This document shows positions 1-5,349 of a DNA stretch of 8,273 nt, one piece after another. The stretch lies in contig CAZLMF010000067.1 of assembly GCA_964560565.1 (NCBI GenBank), positions 1-8,273 of the forward strand. The letters run 5' to 3'. The notes under the pieces are model-generated. The model saw only the letters and a list, made by a program, of their open reading frames with translations. It was not told the DNA's origin and searched no databases. The position numbers and the translations under genes are program-made. Source of the stretch: CAZLMF01 sp964560565 (lineage in GTDB: Bacteria > Bacillota > Clostridia > Oscillospirales > Ruminococcaceae). Each line of letters opens with the position of its first letter. Within the stretch, counting starts at the first letter, position 1.

Positions 1-6
1 TTTTGC

Positions 7-1632
7 TTAGTCTAGTATTTTGACGTTATCAAACTTAATTGCATTGGTGAAGGGGTTATATGCCGCATCGAAAACACCGTGGGCTTGAGCGAGGTATTCC
101 GTCTGGTAGTAAAGCGGTATGAATACTGCGTTGTCTATCAGCATTTTTTCAGCCTTTAGATATAGCTCAGATGCGCCGCTTAGCGTTTTTTCAACTGAGG
201 CTTGTCGGATAAGGGAGTCATATTCGCTGTTTTTATAGCCTGTTTTGTTTGTGTCAACTGTTGAGCGAAATGCTGTAAGGAAGGATTCGGGGCTGTTGTA
301 GTCCCCTGTTACTTCAACAATTGCGGCAGTGTAATCCCCTGCACTTATTCGGCGCTTGTATTCGTCCTCCTCAAGCTGTTCAAGCACACAAAAAAATCCC
401 AGCTCCTTTTGCCATGTTTGTGTCACAAAGGAGAAGTAGTCAATATGGGAAATCGACTTAGGCATGATAATGCTAATTGGCTTGATAGTAATCAGCCCTA
501 GCTGTTCCTTAGCTTGCTCGTACATTTCCATTGCGGTTTTTGCGTTAAACTCTAGCGCAATATCCTGCCCAACTACCTCACGGTAGCTCGTGTCAAGCAT
601 TGTGACATCCGGGGCGATTATCGCCCGAGCAGTGTTTATACCTTGGGGTAAATAACCCTTATACGCGTCTCTGTCAACGCTATATGAAAGGGCAAGTCTA
701 AAGCTTTGGTTTTTCACAATAGGTTCGCTTAAATTAAAAGAAAGCCCCCATGTAATTGACTCGTAACCCACCATATTATAACCCTTGCTCATAAGATCAG
801 AGGCTTTTGTTCCTGATGTTATAATAAAGTCGGAGGAATCATCAATAAATCTACTTTCGTAGGTACTTGTATCACGTGTAATTCGCAGGGTTATTCCACG
901 AGGGTATACCTGTCTGCGTAGTGAGTAGCTTTCATTTCGCCGTAGAATAACATTGTTATTGATGTCACTCCACGGGTCATAATTCCATGACTTAACGTAA
1001 AAGGCGCCGTTTGATGGAGTGTAATCAGCTTCAAGCCCATATCTGCCCTTTGTAGCGTAGAAATATTCCTCATTGCAGGGCATACAAGGTGCGGTAGCAA
1101 GCAAACTTGGCAACATAGCGTTAGCGTATTCAAGCTCGATAATCAGATTAAAATTCCCGTCTGCACGCACGCCAAGCTCGTCTGCAGAAATCAATCCTCG
1201 GCGTATACCCTCAGAGTTTTTAATGCAAAACAGCTTACTTGCGTTAGGAGCAGAAGTTTCTGGTAAAAATAACCTCTTAAATGCGAACACAAAGTCATGA
1301 GCTGTAACAAGCTCATCAAAGCCTATTGTATCAGTCCATTTTGCGTCCTCACGTAGTAAAAAAGTATATGTAAGTCCATCGTCGGACACGGTATAATCAG
1401 TAGCCACCCCTTCGGTTAGCTTGCCATCGTCGGCAACACGCAGTAAACCCTCAAAGGTGTTTTCGATTATCAGATATGACTGCACATCGTCTGCTGATTG
1501 AGGGTCAAGATTTGTTGGGTTAGAAGGAATATCGTAGCGAAATATACTATCAAATTCATCTCCCCCGCCGCAGGCAGTGAGAAATGCAGTAATAAATATT
1601 AATACCAATGAAAGAAACCTTGTTGTTTTCAT
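7..1632 (-). CDS. Family 5 ABC transporter substrate-binding lipoprotein (OppA-like, probable peptide binding)
   Basis: Extracellular solute-binding protein that would deliver a ligand, probably oligopeptides, to an ABC importer. The 541-residue protein starts with a lipoprotein signal: MKTTRF, a hydrophobic stretch, then lipobox LTAC with the lipidated Cys at 21, followed by GGGDE. Family 5 hallmarks are NLDPQSADD (about 41-49), VTAHDFVFAFKRLF (109-122, like the usual VTAxDFVyswkR) and GAFYVKSWN (209-217). Length is normal for OppA-type proteins. The reading frame is open for 14 codons upstream, but the start at 1632 is preferred: it gives a proper signal peptide and has GGTGAA six bases upstream. 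No permease or ATPase genes are visible, since only six bases follow the stop codon, so they may lie beyond the left edge or elsewhere. Substrate is inferred from the family; nickel, dipeptide or other ligands remain possible. Confidence 0.9.
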   Translation of the reverse strand: MKTTRFLSLVLIFITAFLTACGGGDEFDSIFRYDIPSNPTNLDPQSADDVQSYLIIENTFEGLLRVADDGKLTEGVATDYTVSDDGLTYTFLLREDAKWTDTIGFDELVTAHDFVFAFKRLFLPETSAPNASKLFCIKNSEGIRRGLISADELGVRADGNFNLIIELEYANAMLPSLLATAPCMPCNEEYFYATKGRYGLEADYTPSNGAFYVKSWNYDPWSDINNNVILRRNESYSLRRQVYPRGITLRITRDTSTYESRFIDDSSDFIITSGTKASDLMSKGYNMVGYESITWGLSFNLSEPIVKNQSFRLALSYSVDRDAYKGYLPQGINTARAIIAPDVTMLDTSYREVVGQDIALEFNAKTAMEMYEQAKEQLGLITIKPISIIMPKSISHIDYFSFVTQTWQKELGFFCVLEQLEEDEYKRRISAGDYTAAIVEVTGDYNSPESFLTAFRSTVDTNKTGYKNSEYDSLIRQASVEKTLSGASELYLKAEKMLIDNAVFIPLYYQTEYLAQAHGVFDAAYNPFTNAIKFDNVKILD

Positions 1633-1654
1633 ATTTTGTTCACCATAAATCAGA

Positions 1655-1691
1655 ATACAGGCACTGCCTATCAACTAGACAATACCTGTAT
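1655..1691. repeat. Inverted repeat upstream of the substrate-binding protein gene
   Basis: Seven-base arms ATACAGG (1655-1661) and CCTGTAT (1685-1691) flank 23 bases. A second small palindrome, AGGCA-C-TGCCT (1659-1669), overlaps the left arm. There is no following T-run on either strand, so this is not an intrinsic terminator. It lies between the weak promoter-like sequence and the start codon of the lipoprotein gene, where an operator or leader hairpin could sit. Function is not established. Confidence 0.35.
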
Positions 1692-1693
1692 AT

Positions 1694-1722
1694 ATATTAA
1701 CATGAAATGAACGTTATTACAA
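1694..1722 (-). promoter_or_regulatory. Weak promoter-like sequence for the substrate-binding protein gene
   Basis: On the minus strand TTGTAA and TAATAT are separated by 17 bases, each matching four of six bases of the sigma-A hexamers. A TG one base before the -10 gives extended -10 character. It lies in the only gap between nrdG and the lipoprotein gene. The match is poor and the region is AT-rich, so chance resemblance is quite possible. Confidence 0.25.
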
Positions 1723-1725
1723 CTG

Positions 1726-2229
1726 CTAAATTTCCTTTTCAATCGCCTTTCCACTTTCAAGGCTTGCTTTGCAGTCAAGTGTACGCTGATTTTCGCTCCC
1801 CTTAAACTTTAGGAGTAAATTACGCTGTGCAAGTACGAATCGTCCGTCAACTAGAATGTCGGTTATCTTTAGAAGCTCCATAAAAGCATTTTCTTCATTG
1901 GCAAGTGAAATTAGCTGTTCAAAGGTATAGCCTGTGTAAGTCATAATGTTGTATCCACTCGCTTGCAGCTTCTCGCCTAGCTTAGATAAAGGCAATGCCT
2001 GTGAAAAGGGTTCACCACCTGAAAAGGTGACGCCCTGTGTGAGCGGATTTTTCGCTATATCCTCAAAAAGCTTGTCCGTATCGTAAATATAGCCCCCGCT
2101 ATAATCATGTGTGTGAACATTGTGGCAACCCTCGCACTTATGCGGACAGCCCTGCACAAATATTGTATATCTTAGTCCCGGGCCGTCAACTATGGAGTCA
2201 CCCACAACGCCTGCAAGTCTTATTTCCAT
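1726..2229 (-). CDS. nrdG: Anaerobic ribonucleoside-triphosphate reductase activating protein (radical SAM)
   Basis: Radical SAM activase that uses a 4Fe-4S cluster and S-adenosylmethionine to install the glycyl radical on the class III reductase NrdD, enabling dNTP synthesis without oxygen. The 167-residue protein carries the cluster motif CPHKCEGC (C28, C32, C35; CX3CX2C), preceded by DGPGLR (15-20). It also has SGGEP (70-74, the SAM-binding GGE element), TYTGYT (97-102), DILVDGRF (124-131) and FKGSENQR (142-149), all typical of NrdG. Length is normal. An in-frame GTG at 2241 would add four residues, but it overlaps the AAGGAG ribosome binding site, so the ATG at 2229 is preferred. nrdD is not next to it. 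The gene follows the APH-like kinase after about 40 bases and may be cotranscribed with it. The family assignment is firm; identity as activator of NrdD rather than another glycyl radical enzyme rests on the short NrdG-type architecture. Confidence 0.93.
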   Translation of the reverse strand: MEIRLAGVVGDSIVDGPGLRYTIFVQGCPHKCEGCHNVHTHDYSGGYIYDTDKLFEDIAKNPLTQGVTFSGGEPFSQALPLSKLGEKLQASGYNIMTYTGYTFEQLISLANEENAFMELLKITDILVDGRFVLAQRNLLLKFKGSENQRTLDCKASLESGKAIEKEI

Positions 2230-2240
2230 GTTAAAATTCA

Positions 2241-2246
2241 CTCCTT
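2241..2246 (-). promoter_or_regulatory. Ribosome binding site deciding the nrdG start
   Basis: The minus strand reads AAGGAGTGA. AAGGAG ends 11 bases before the ATG at 2229 and shares its last G with the in-frame GTG at 2241. The GTG therefore cannot be served by this site, and the ATG is favoured although the spacing is slightly long. Confidence 0.65.
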
Positions 2247-2271
2247 GTGTGGTTTGTTTGGACTTTTAATG

Positions 2272-3045
2272 TTACTCATCAAGGCAGGAAATATAGGATA
2301 TAACTTTTAATCTTTTAGCATCAATAGCGTCTCGACCATAGCTATCCATAAACAAATCCTCGTATTCCCTTGTCTTTAGGTTGTAAGAAAGTGACCACTT
2401 GCCCCAATGAATATCATAATGCCTATCCCCTACTCCTGCTGCATTTAAGTCAATAAAGCAAGTCAATTTCATGTCAGTATTCATCATAATGTTTGGCAAG
2501 CAAAAATCGCCATGTAGCACAACATCATTTTTAAGTACGTTTACATTTTCACAAATATAATTATAAATTTGATTAGTTTCATTGCCGCCAACATAACCAA
2601 GCATACCCTCATCAATATGACTTCTTGTAAAGTTGTAATTTACCCTTGACATCATATCTTCAACGCTGTTGCTAAACGGGCAGTTTTTCTTGTTCATGCC
2701 GTCATGAAAGCCCCTAAGTATTTCCCCTAATCTAATAGCTAACTCTTTGGGTTTTTCTAAAAAGCTTGTATTAATTGCAGGCTTGCCTTTTGCGCTTTCT
2801 GTAAGCAGATAATCCATGCTGTTGCTTATAAGCATTATTGGCTTTGGAGCAAAGCCATCCTTTGAAAAGTATGATAACGCTTTGTAGTCATTTTCAAGCT
2901 TCCCTGCTTGCCATATTTTAAGATAGTAGCCCGAACCCTTATCAATAAAGTAAGTTTTTGCACCTGAACATCCACTTGTGTCGGTTAGCTTTGCATTGCC
3001 AATAAAATCCTGTATTTTAGTAGGTAGGTTTGTTAAGGTGGACAC
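2272..3045 (-). CDS. APH(3')-like aminoglycoside phosphotransferase family kinase
   Basis: Small-molecule kinase of the protein-kinase-like APH fold, 257 residues, close to the 264 or so of APH(3') enzymes. Visible elements, numbered from the GTG at 3045: YYLKIW with probable ATP-binding Lys43; NCPF near 121-124, found in APH(3') after the LRxxH helix; HGDFCLPNIM (178-187) with catalytic Asp180 and metal-binding Asn185, where the CLPN is typical of APH(3')-I and -II; FIDLNAAGVGDRHYDI with second metal ligand Asp199 and the GDR..DI segment. The C-terminus aligns with the APH(3') ending LLDE(F/L)F but stops at LDE, so the last two residues are absent. Both possible starts are GTG; the one at 3045 has GGGAG eight bases upstream, while that at 3054 overlaps the site. 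All catalytic residues are present, so it is probably active. Whether it acts on aminoglycosides or another metabolite cannot be read from the sequence. Confidence 0.85.
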   Translation of the reverse strand: MSTLTNLPTKIQDFIGNAKLTDTSGCSGAKTYFIDKGSGYYLKIWQAGKLENDYKALSYFSKDGFAPKPIMLISNSMDYLLTESAKGKPAINTSFLEKPKELAIRLGEILRGFHDGMNKKNCPFSNSVEDMMSRVNYNFTRSHIDEGMLGYVGGNETNQIYNYICENVNVLKNDVVLHGDFCLPNIMMNTDMKLTCFIDLNAAGVGDRHYDIHWGKWSLSYNLKTREYEDLFMDSYGRDAIDAKRLKVISYISCLDE

Positions 3046-3053
3046 TTTGCTCA

Positions 3054-3058
3054 CTCCC
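3054..3058 (-). promoter_or_regulatory. Ribosome binding site deciding the APH-like start
   Basis: The minus strand reads GGGAGTGAGCAAAGTG. GGGAG ends eight bases before the GTG at 3045, which is normal spacing, and shares its last G with the upstream in-frame GTG at 3054. The protein therefore probably begins three residues downstream of the longest frame. Confidence 0.6.
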
Positions 3059-3106
3059 AGTTTAATAAAGTTATATTATAATAGGTCAAAGGCTTTTTCA
3101 TATATT

Positions 3107-3115
3107 ATTATACCA
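3107..3115 (-). promoter_or_regulatory. Extended -10 promoter candidate for the APH-like gene and nrdG
   Basis: The minus strand reads TGGTATAAT, a perfect -10 with the TGn extension, about 60 bases upstream of the kinase start. The sequence 17-18 bases further upstream has no good -35 hexamer, which an extended -10 can tolerate. A second TATAAT lies nearer the gene at 3075-3080 but also lacks a good -35. The surroundings are very AT-rich, so the exact element is uncertain. Confidence 0.4.
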
Positions 3116-3161
3116 CTATGCAGATAAAAGCGCTACCATGTGTTTTGGTTGCAGTATCACC

Positions 3162-3203
3162 GTGTGCCGCTAATCGGACGTTGACCACGGTTCAAGTTGC
3201 GGA
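3162..3203. repeat. Direct repeat copy 1, resembling a tRNA-Leu 3' end
   Basis: This 42-base unit recurs at 3209-3250 with one difference (G at 3166, A at 3213), at a period of 47 bases. Read on the plus strand, TGCCGCTAATCGGAC (3165-3179) matches the complement of the tRNA-Leu 3' end at 3305-3319 except for one base, and TTGACC follows where the tRNA has TTGAACC. The second half contains GGTTCAAGT, the T-loop sequence in the opposite orientation, giving the unit an imperfect dyad. Confidence 0.85.
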
Positions 3204-3208
3204 GCGCT

Positions 3209-3250
3209 GTGTACCGCTAATCGGACGTTGACCACGGTTCAAGTTGCGGA
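3209..3250. repeat. Direct repeat copy 2, resembling a tRNA-Leu 3' end
   Basis: Second copy of the unit at 3162-3203, with 41 of 42 bases identical and separated from it by five bases. It ends eight bases before the left arm of the tRNA terminator hairpin. It carries the same resemblance to the acceptor and T-arm of the neighbouring tRNA-Leu, in the same orientation, but lacks D-arm, anticodon and variable arm, so it is not a tRNA gene. Confidence 0.85.
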
Positions 3251-3258
3251 TCAACATT

Positions 3259-3303
3259 CAACAAAACAGCGTACAGCACAATGTGCTGTACGCTGTTTTG
3301 TTG
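3259..3303 (-). terminator. Strong intrinsic terminator overlapping the tRNA-Leu 3' end
   Basis: Perfect 22-base inverted arms (3259-3280 and 3282-3303) lie around a single central base, so the folded loop is a few bases. On the minus strand the A-rich ascending arm begins at the tRNA's own CCA and the GC-containing core CAGCGTACAGCAC is followed by TTTTGTTG, giving a classic terminator with a paired A/T tract. By symmetry it could also stop transcription on the plus strand, where no gene needs it. Confidence 0.85.
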
Positions 3304-3388
3304 GTGCCGCTAACCGGACTTGAACCGGTACGGTATTGCTACCGAGGGATTTTAAGTCCCTTGTGTCTGCCGATTCCACCACAGCGGC
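3302..3388 (-). tRNA. tRNA-Leu (anticodon UAA), CCA encoded
   Basis: The minus strand folds into a class II tRNA. The acceptor GCCGCTG pairs with TAGCGGC with one G-U pair, followed by discriminator A and encoded CCA (3302-3304). The anticodon arm is AGGGA-CTTAAAA-TCCCT with anticodon TAA, reading the leucine codon UUA. The long variable arm CGGTA-GCAA-TACCG and the T-arm ACCGG-TTCAAGT-CCGGT are both perfect. Length with CCA is 87. It has its own promoter and terminator. Confidence 0.97.
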
Positions 3389-3398
3389 ACGCTTAATT

Positions 3399-3427
3399 AT
3401 TATACAGAAATAATGCGCCTTTGTCAA
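3399..3427 (-). promoter_or_regulatory. Perfect consensus sigma-A promoter of tRNA-Leu
   Basis: The minus strand has TTGACA (3422-3427), a spacer of exactly 17 bases, and TATAAT (3399-3404). The -10 ends ten bases before the first base of the mature tRNA, so the primary transcript would have only a few leader bases. The fully consensus match fits a stable-RNA promoter. Confidence 0.9.
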
Positions 3428-3462
3428 TGAAAATCTCTTAAAATATTGCTAATTAAATTTTC

Positions 3463-5103
3463 TTATTTGCTAAATGAATTAAGCAGCTTATCGGTGCTCC
3501 AATAGAAGCGTTCAACACCAAAATGCTCTTTTATGCCGCAACGGTCAAACATTTCCATCACCTTGGGCTGAACACAAGTAAAATAAACTGCTACATTTTG
3601 ATTGGATAGCCTTAAGCATAATTCTTGAAGCGCAAGTGTCCCTGATAAATCTGCAAAGGGCACCCCCCTCATGGATAGTATAACAGTGTCTTTTTCGGCT
3701 AGTGAACTTAGCTTTTCTTCGAGCCTGCTTGCAGTGCCGAAATAAAGCGGACCTGTAATATATACAACGCTTGTGCGACTATACTTTTCACTGTTCGTAT
3801 TGATATCTCCTAGCTTGCTTGAGTCAACATCGCTGACGTTTACCTGCATATCCGAAACCTTAAGGACAAAGACTACAATAGAAAACAGTACGCCGATTAA
3901 AATTGCAATTGTAAGGTCAAATATAATCGTGGCAGTCATTGTGATTAGAAACTGAAAAATTGCTGTCTTAATTTTCTTCCTAAAGATATTCTTTATTGTG
4001 CTCCATTCATTCATTCTCCACGCTGTAACCATTAGCACTCCTGCAAGTGCAGGCAATGGTATTTCCGACATAATGCCGCCAAGTGCAATCATTGAAAGCA
4101 GTATAACCAGCGCATGAATTACACTGGTTAAGCGTGTCTGGCCTCCTGCTTTAATAGCGACACTTGTACGGGCTATTGCTGCAGTTGCTGGGACTCCGCC
4201 AAAGAATGGTATGATAATATTACCCACACCTTGGGAAATTAGTTCCTGATCTGCTCTAAGCTTTTCATTTTTCATGCGCCCTGCTGATGCACCACATAAT
4301 AAGCTTTCAATCAACCCAAGTGCCGCTATACTCACCGCAGGCATAATAAGATTTTTTATAATATCAAGATTTATATCCGATAATTTTAGTCTTGTGTCAA
4401 GGAAAATTGTTCTTGGTATTGCGCCAATACTTTCAACTGGCAGCTTGAAAATCGCACTAGCAGCAGTTGCAAGAATAATTGCCGCAAGTGAGGATGGGCA
4501 AAATTTTGTAAGCTTTTTAGGGTATATTATCATTAAGAGTATAACCGCTCCACCAACTGCAAGAGCAGTTAAATTAATGCTTTGAGGAGTAGTAAAATAG
4601 CTAGAAATCTTTGAAACAGTCGTATCCCCTGATGAGGAAAGTCCTGAGATATTATCAATTTGACCTAGGGCAATAATAGCTGCAATGCCTGAGGTAAAGC
4701 CTGTTATAACGGGCATAGGAATGAACGACACTATTTCCCCTAGTTTGAATATTCCTGCAAGGAGCAAAATTATGCCTGATAAAAAGCATGCAATAAATAC
4801 GCCCTTCATCTCATATTGAACAACAATAGAAACCAAAATCGCCGCCATTGCGCCTGTCGGCCCAGACATTTGATATGAGCTGCCTGAAAGCAATCCCATT
4901 ATTATTCCAGCAATTATTGCTGTAATAAGTCCCGCTGCTGCACTTGCGCCACTGCTAACACCGAATGCAAGTGCCAAGGGAAGTGCAACTGCGGCGACTG
5001 TAACTCCTGCAAGTATGTCTTTACCTAGCTTATTTGCGTTGTAACCTGCGAATTCTTTCTTGTATGCCTCAACATAACCTTTGAAAATATTGTGCTTTGA
5101 CAA
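3463..5103 (-). CDS. SulP-family (SLC26-like) anion transporter with C-terminal STAS domain
   Basis: Integral membrane anion carrier or symporter; SulP proteins carry sulfate, bicarbonate or other anions, and the substrate here is not evident. The protein of 546 residues has a short cytoplasmic N-terminus with YKKEFAGYNANKLGKDILAG, then the conserved VAAVALPLALAFG of the first membrane helix, YQMSGPTGAMAAILV (the substrate-site region) and FIPMPVITGFTSGIA, with further hydrophobic segments to about residue 430. A STAS domain occupies about 446-546: it opens with VVYITGPLYFG and contains FADLSG (Ser487 at the usual anti-sigma-antagonist-like position). Start: the frame is open to an ATG at 5205, but a consensus promoter lies inside that extension and the ATG has no ribosome site, whereas the TTG at 5103 has AAGGAAG eight bases upstream. 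No own terminator is seen; the tRNA-Leu promoter begins about 35 bases past its stop. Confidence 0.9.
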   Translation of the reverse strand: MSKHNIFKGYVEAYKKEFAGYNANKLGKDILAGVTVAAVALPLALAFGVSSGASAAAGLITAIIAGIIMGLLSGSSYQMSGPTGAMAAILVSIVVQYEMKGVFIACFLSGIILLLAGIFKLGEIVSFIPMPVITGFTSGIAAIIALGQIDNISGLSSSGDTTVSKISSYFTTPQSINLTALAVGGAVILLMIIYPKKLTKFCPSSLAAIILATAASAIFKLPVESIGAIPRTIFLDTRLKLSDINLDIIKNLIMPAVSIAALGLIESLLCGASAGRMKNEKLRADQELISQGVGNIIIPFFGGVPATAAIARTSVAIKAGGQTRLTSVIHALVILLSMIALGGIMSEIPLPALAGVLMVTAWRMNEWSTIKNIFRKKIKTAIFQFLITMTATIIFDLTIAILIGVLFSIVVFVLKVSDMQVNVSDVDSSKLGDINTNSEKYSRTSVVYITGPLYFGTASRLEEKLSSLAEKDTVILSMRGVPFADLSGTLALQELCLRLSNQNVAVYFTCVQPKVMEMFDRCGIKEHFGVERFYWSTDKLLNSFSK

Positions 5104-5111
5104 GCTAATTA

Positions 5112-5118
5112 CTTCCTT
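5112..5118 (-). promoter_or_regulatory. Ribosome binding site deciding a TTG start for the SulP gene
   Basis: AAGGAAG on the minus strand ends eight bases before the TTG at 5103. No other in-frame start downstream of the promoter at 5150-5178 has a comparable site, so the TTG is the likely initiation codon. Confidence 0.75.
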
Positions 5119-5149
5119 TTTACTAAAATCTTTTTTCTTATATACTTTA

Positions 5150-5178
5150 ATTATACATTTCCCCTTTATTCGTGTCAA
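5150..5178 (-). promoter_or_regulatory. Perfect consensus sigma-A promoter of the SulP gene
   Basis: TTGACA (5173-5178) and TATAAT (5150-5155) are separated by exactly 17 bases on the minus strand. The predicted transcription start near 5143 leaves a leader of about 40 bases before the TTG at 5103. Confidence 0.85.
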
Positions 5179-5253
5179 TCTATGACTTGTACAATTTTTT
5201 TGCATATGTTAATTATTCTAGTGTATTTTTTCATTACTTATTGCTCTATTATC

Positions 5254-5282
5254 TTGACTTTACTTTTTTATTTCTATATAAT
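5254..5282 (+). promoter_or_regulatory. Sigma-A promoter of the DegV-family gene
   Basis: TTGACT (5254-5259, five of six), a spacer of 17 bases and TATAAT (5277-5282) on the plus strand. It diverges from the SulP promoter, the two -35 boxes being about 75 bases apart. The leader to the ATG at 5350 is roughly 60 bases and includes a weak seven-base inverted repeat (5303-5309 and 5322-5328). Confidence 0.8.
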
Positions 5283-5349
5283 GAATCTAAGCAAATTGTC
5301 GCTTTTATGCATTCTAAAATACATAAAATCTCACAAGGGGGTCATATAA

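Noticed and set aside
3061..3089. TTGACC with ATTAAA as a promoter for the APH-like gene.
   Set aside because: The spacing is 17, but the -10 matches consensus poorly. The extended -10 at 3107-3115 is the better candidate.
3162..3250. CRISPR-like array.
   Set aside because: There are only two units, separated by five bases, with no spacers of normal size, and the unit resembles tRNA sequence instead.
3162..3250. Additional tRNA genes or tRNA-like RNA.
   Set aside because: The units match only the acceptor 3' strand and T-arm region. No anticodon arm, D-arm or 5' acceptor strand can be found nearby.
3428..3462. Possible terminator for the SulP gene from GAAAAT and ATTTTC arms.
   Set aside because: The arms are six AT-only pairs with a loop of over 20 bases and no following T-run, so this is not a credible intrinsic terminator.
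4274..4585. Open frame on the plus strand opposite the SulP gene, and similar antisense frames elsewhere.
   Set aside because: It lacks a ribosome site and recognisable domains, and mirrors the codons of a clear membrane protein on the other strand; the same holds for the other opposite-strand frames under the real genes.
5303..5328. Inverted repeat TTTTATG/CATAAAA in the DegV leader as an operator or riboswitch.
   Set aside because: Seven AT-rich base pairs in an AT-rich leader are expected by chance, and the leader of about 60 bases is too short for known riboswitch classes.
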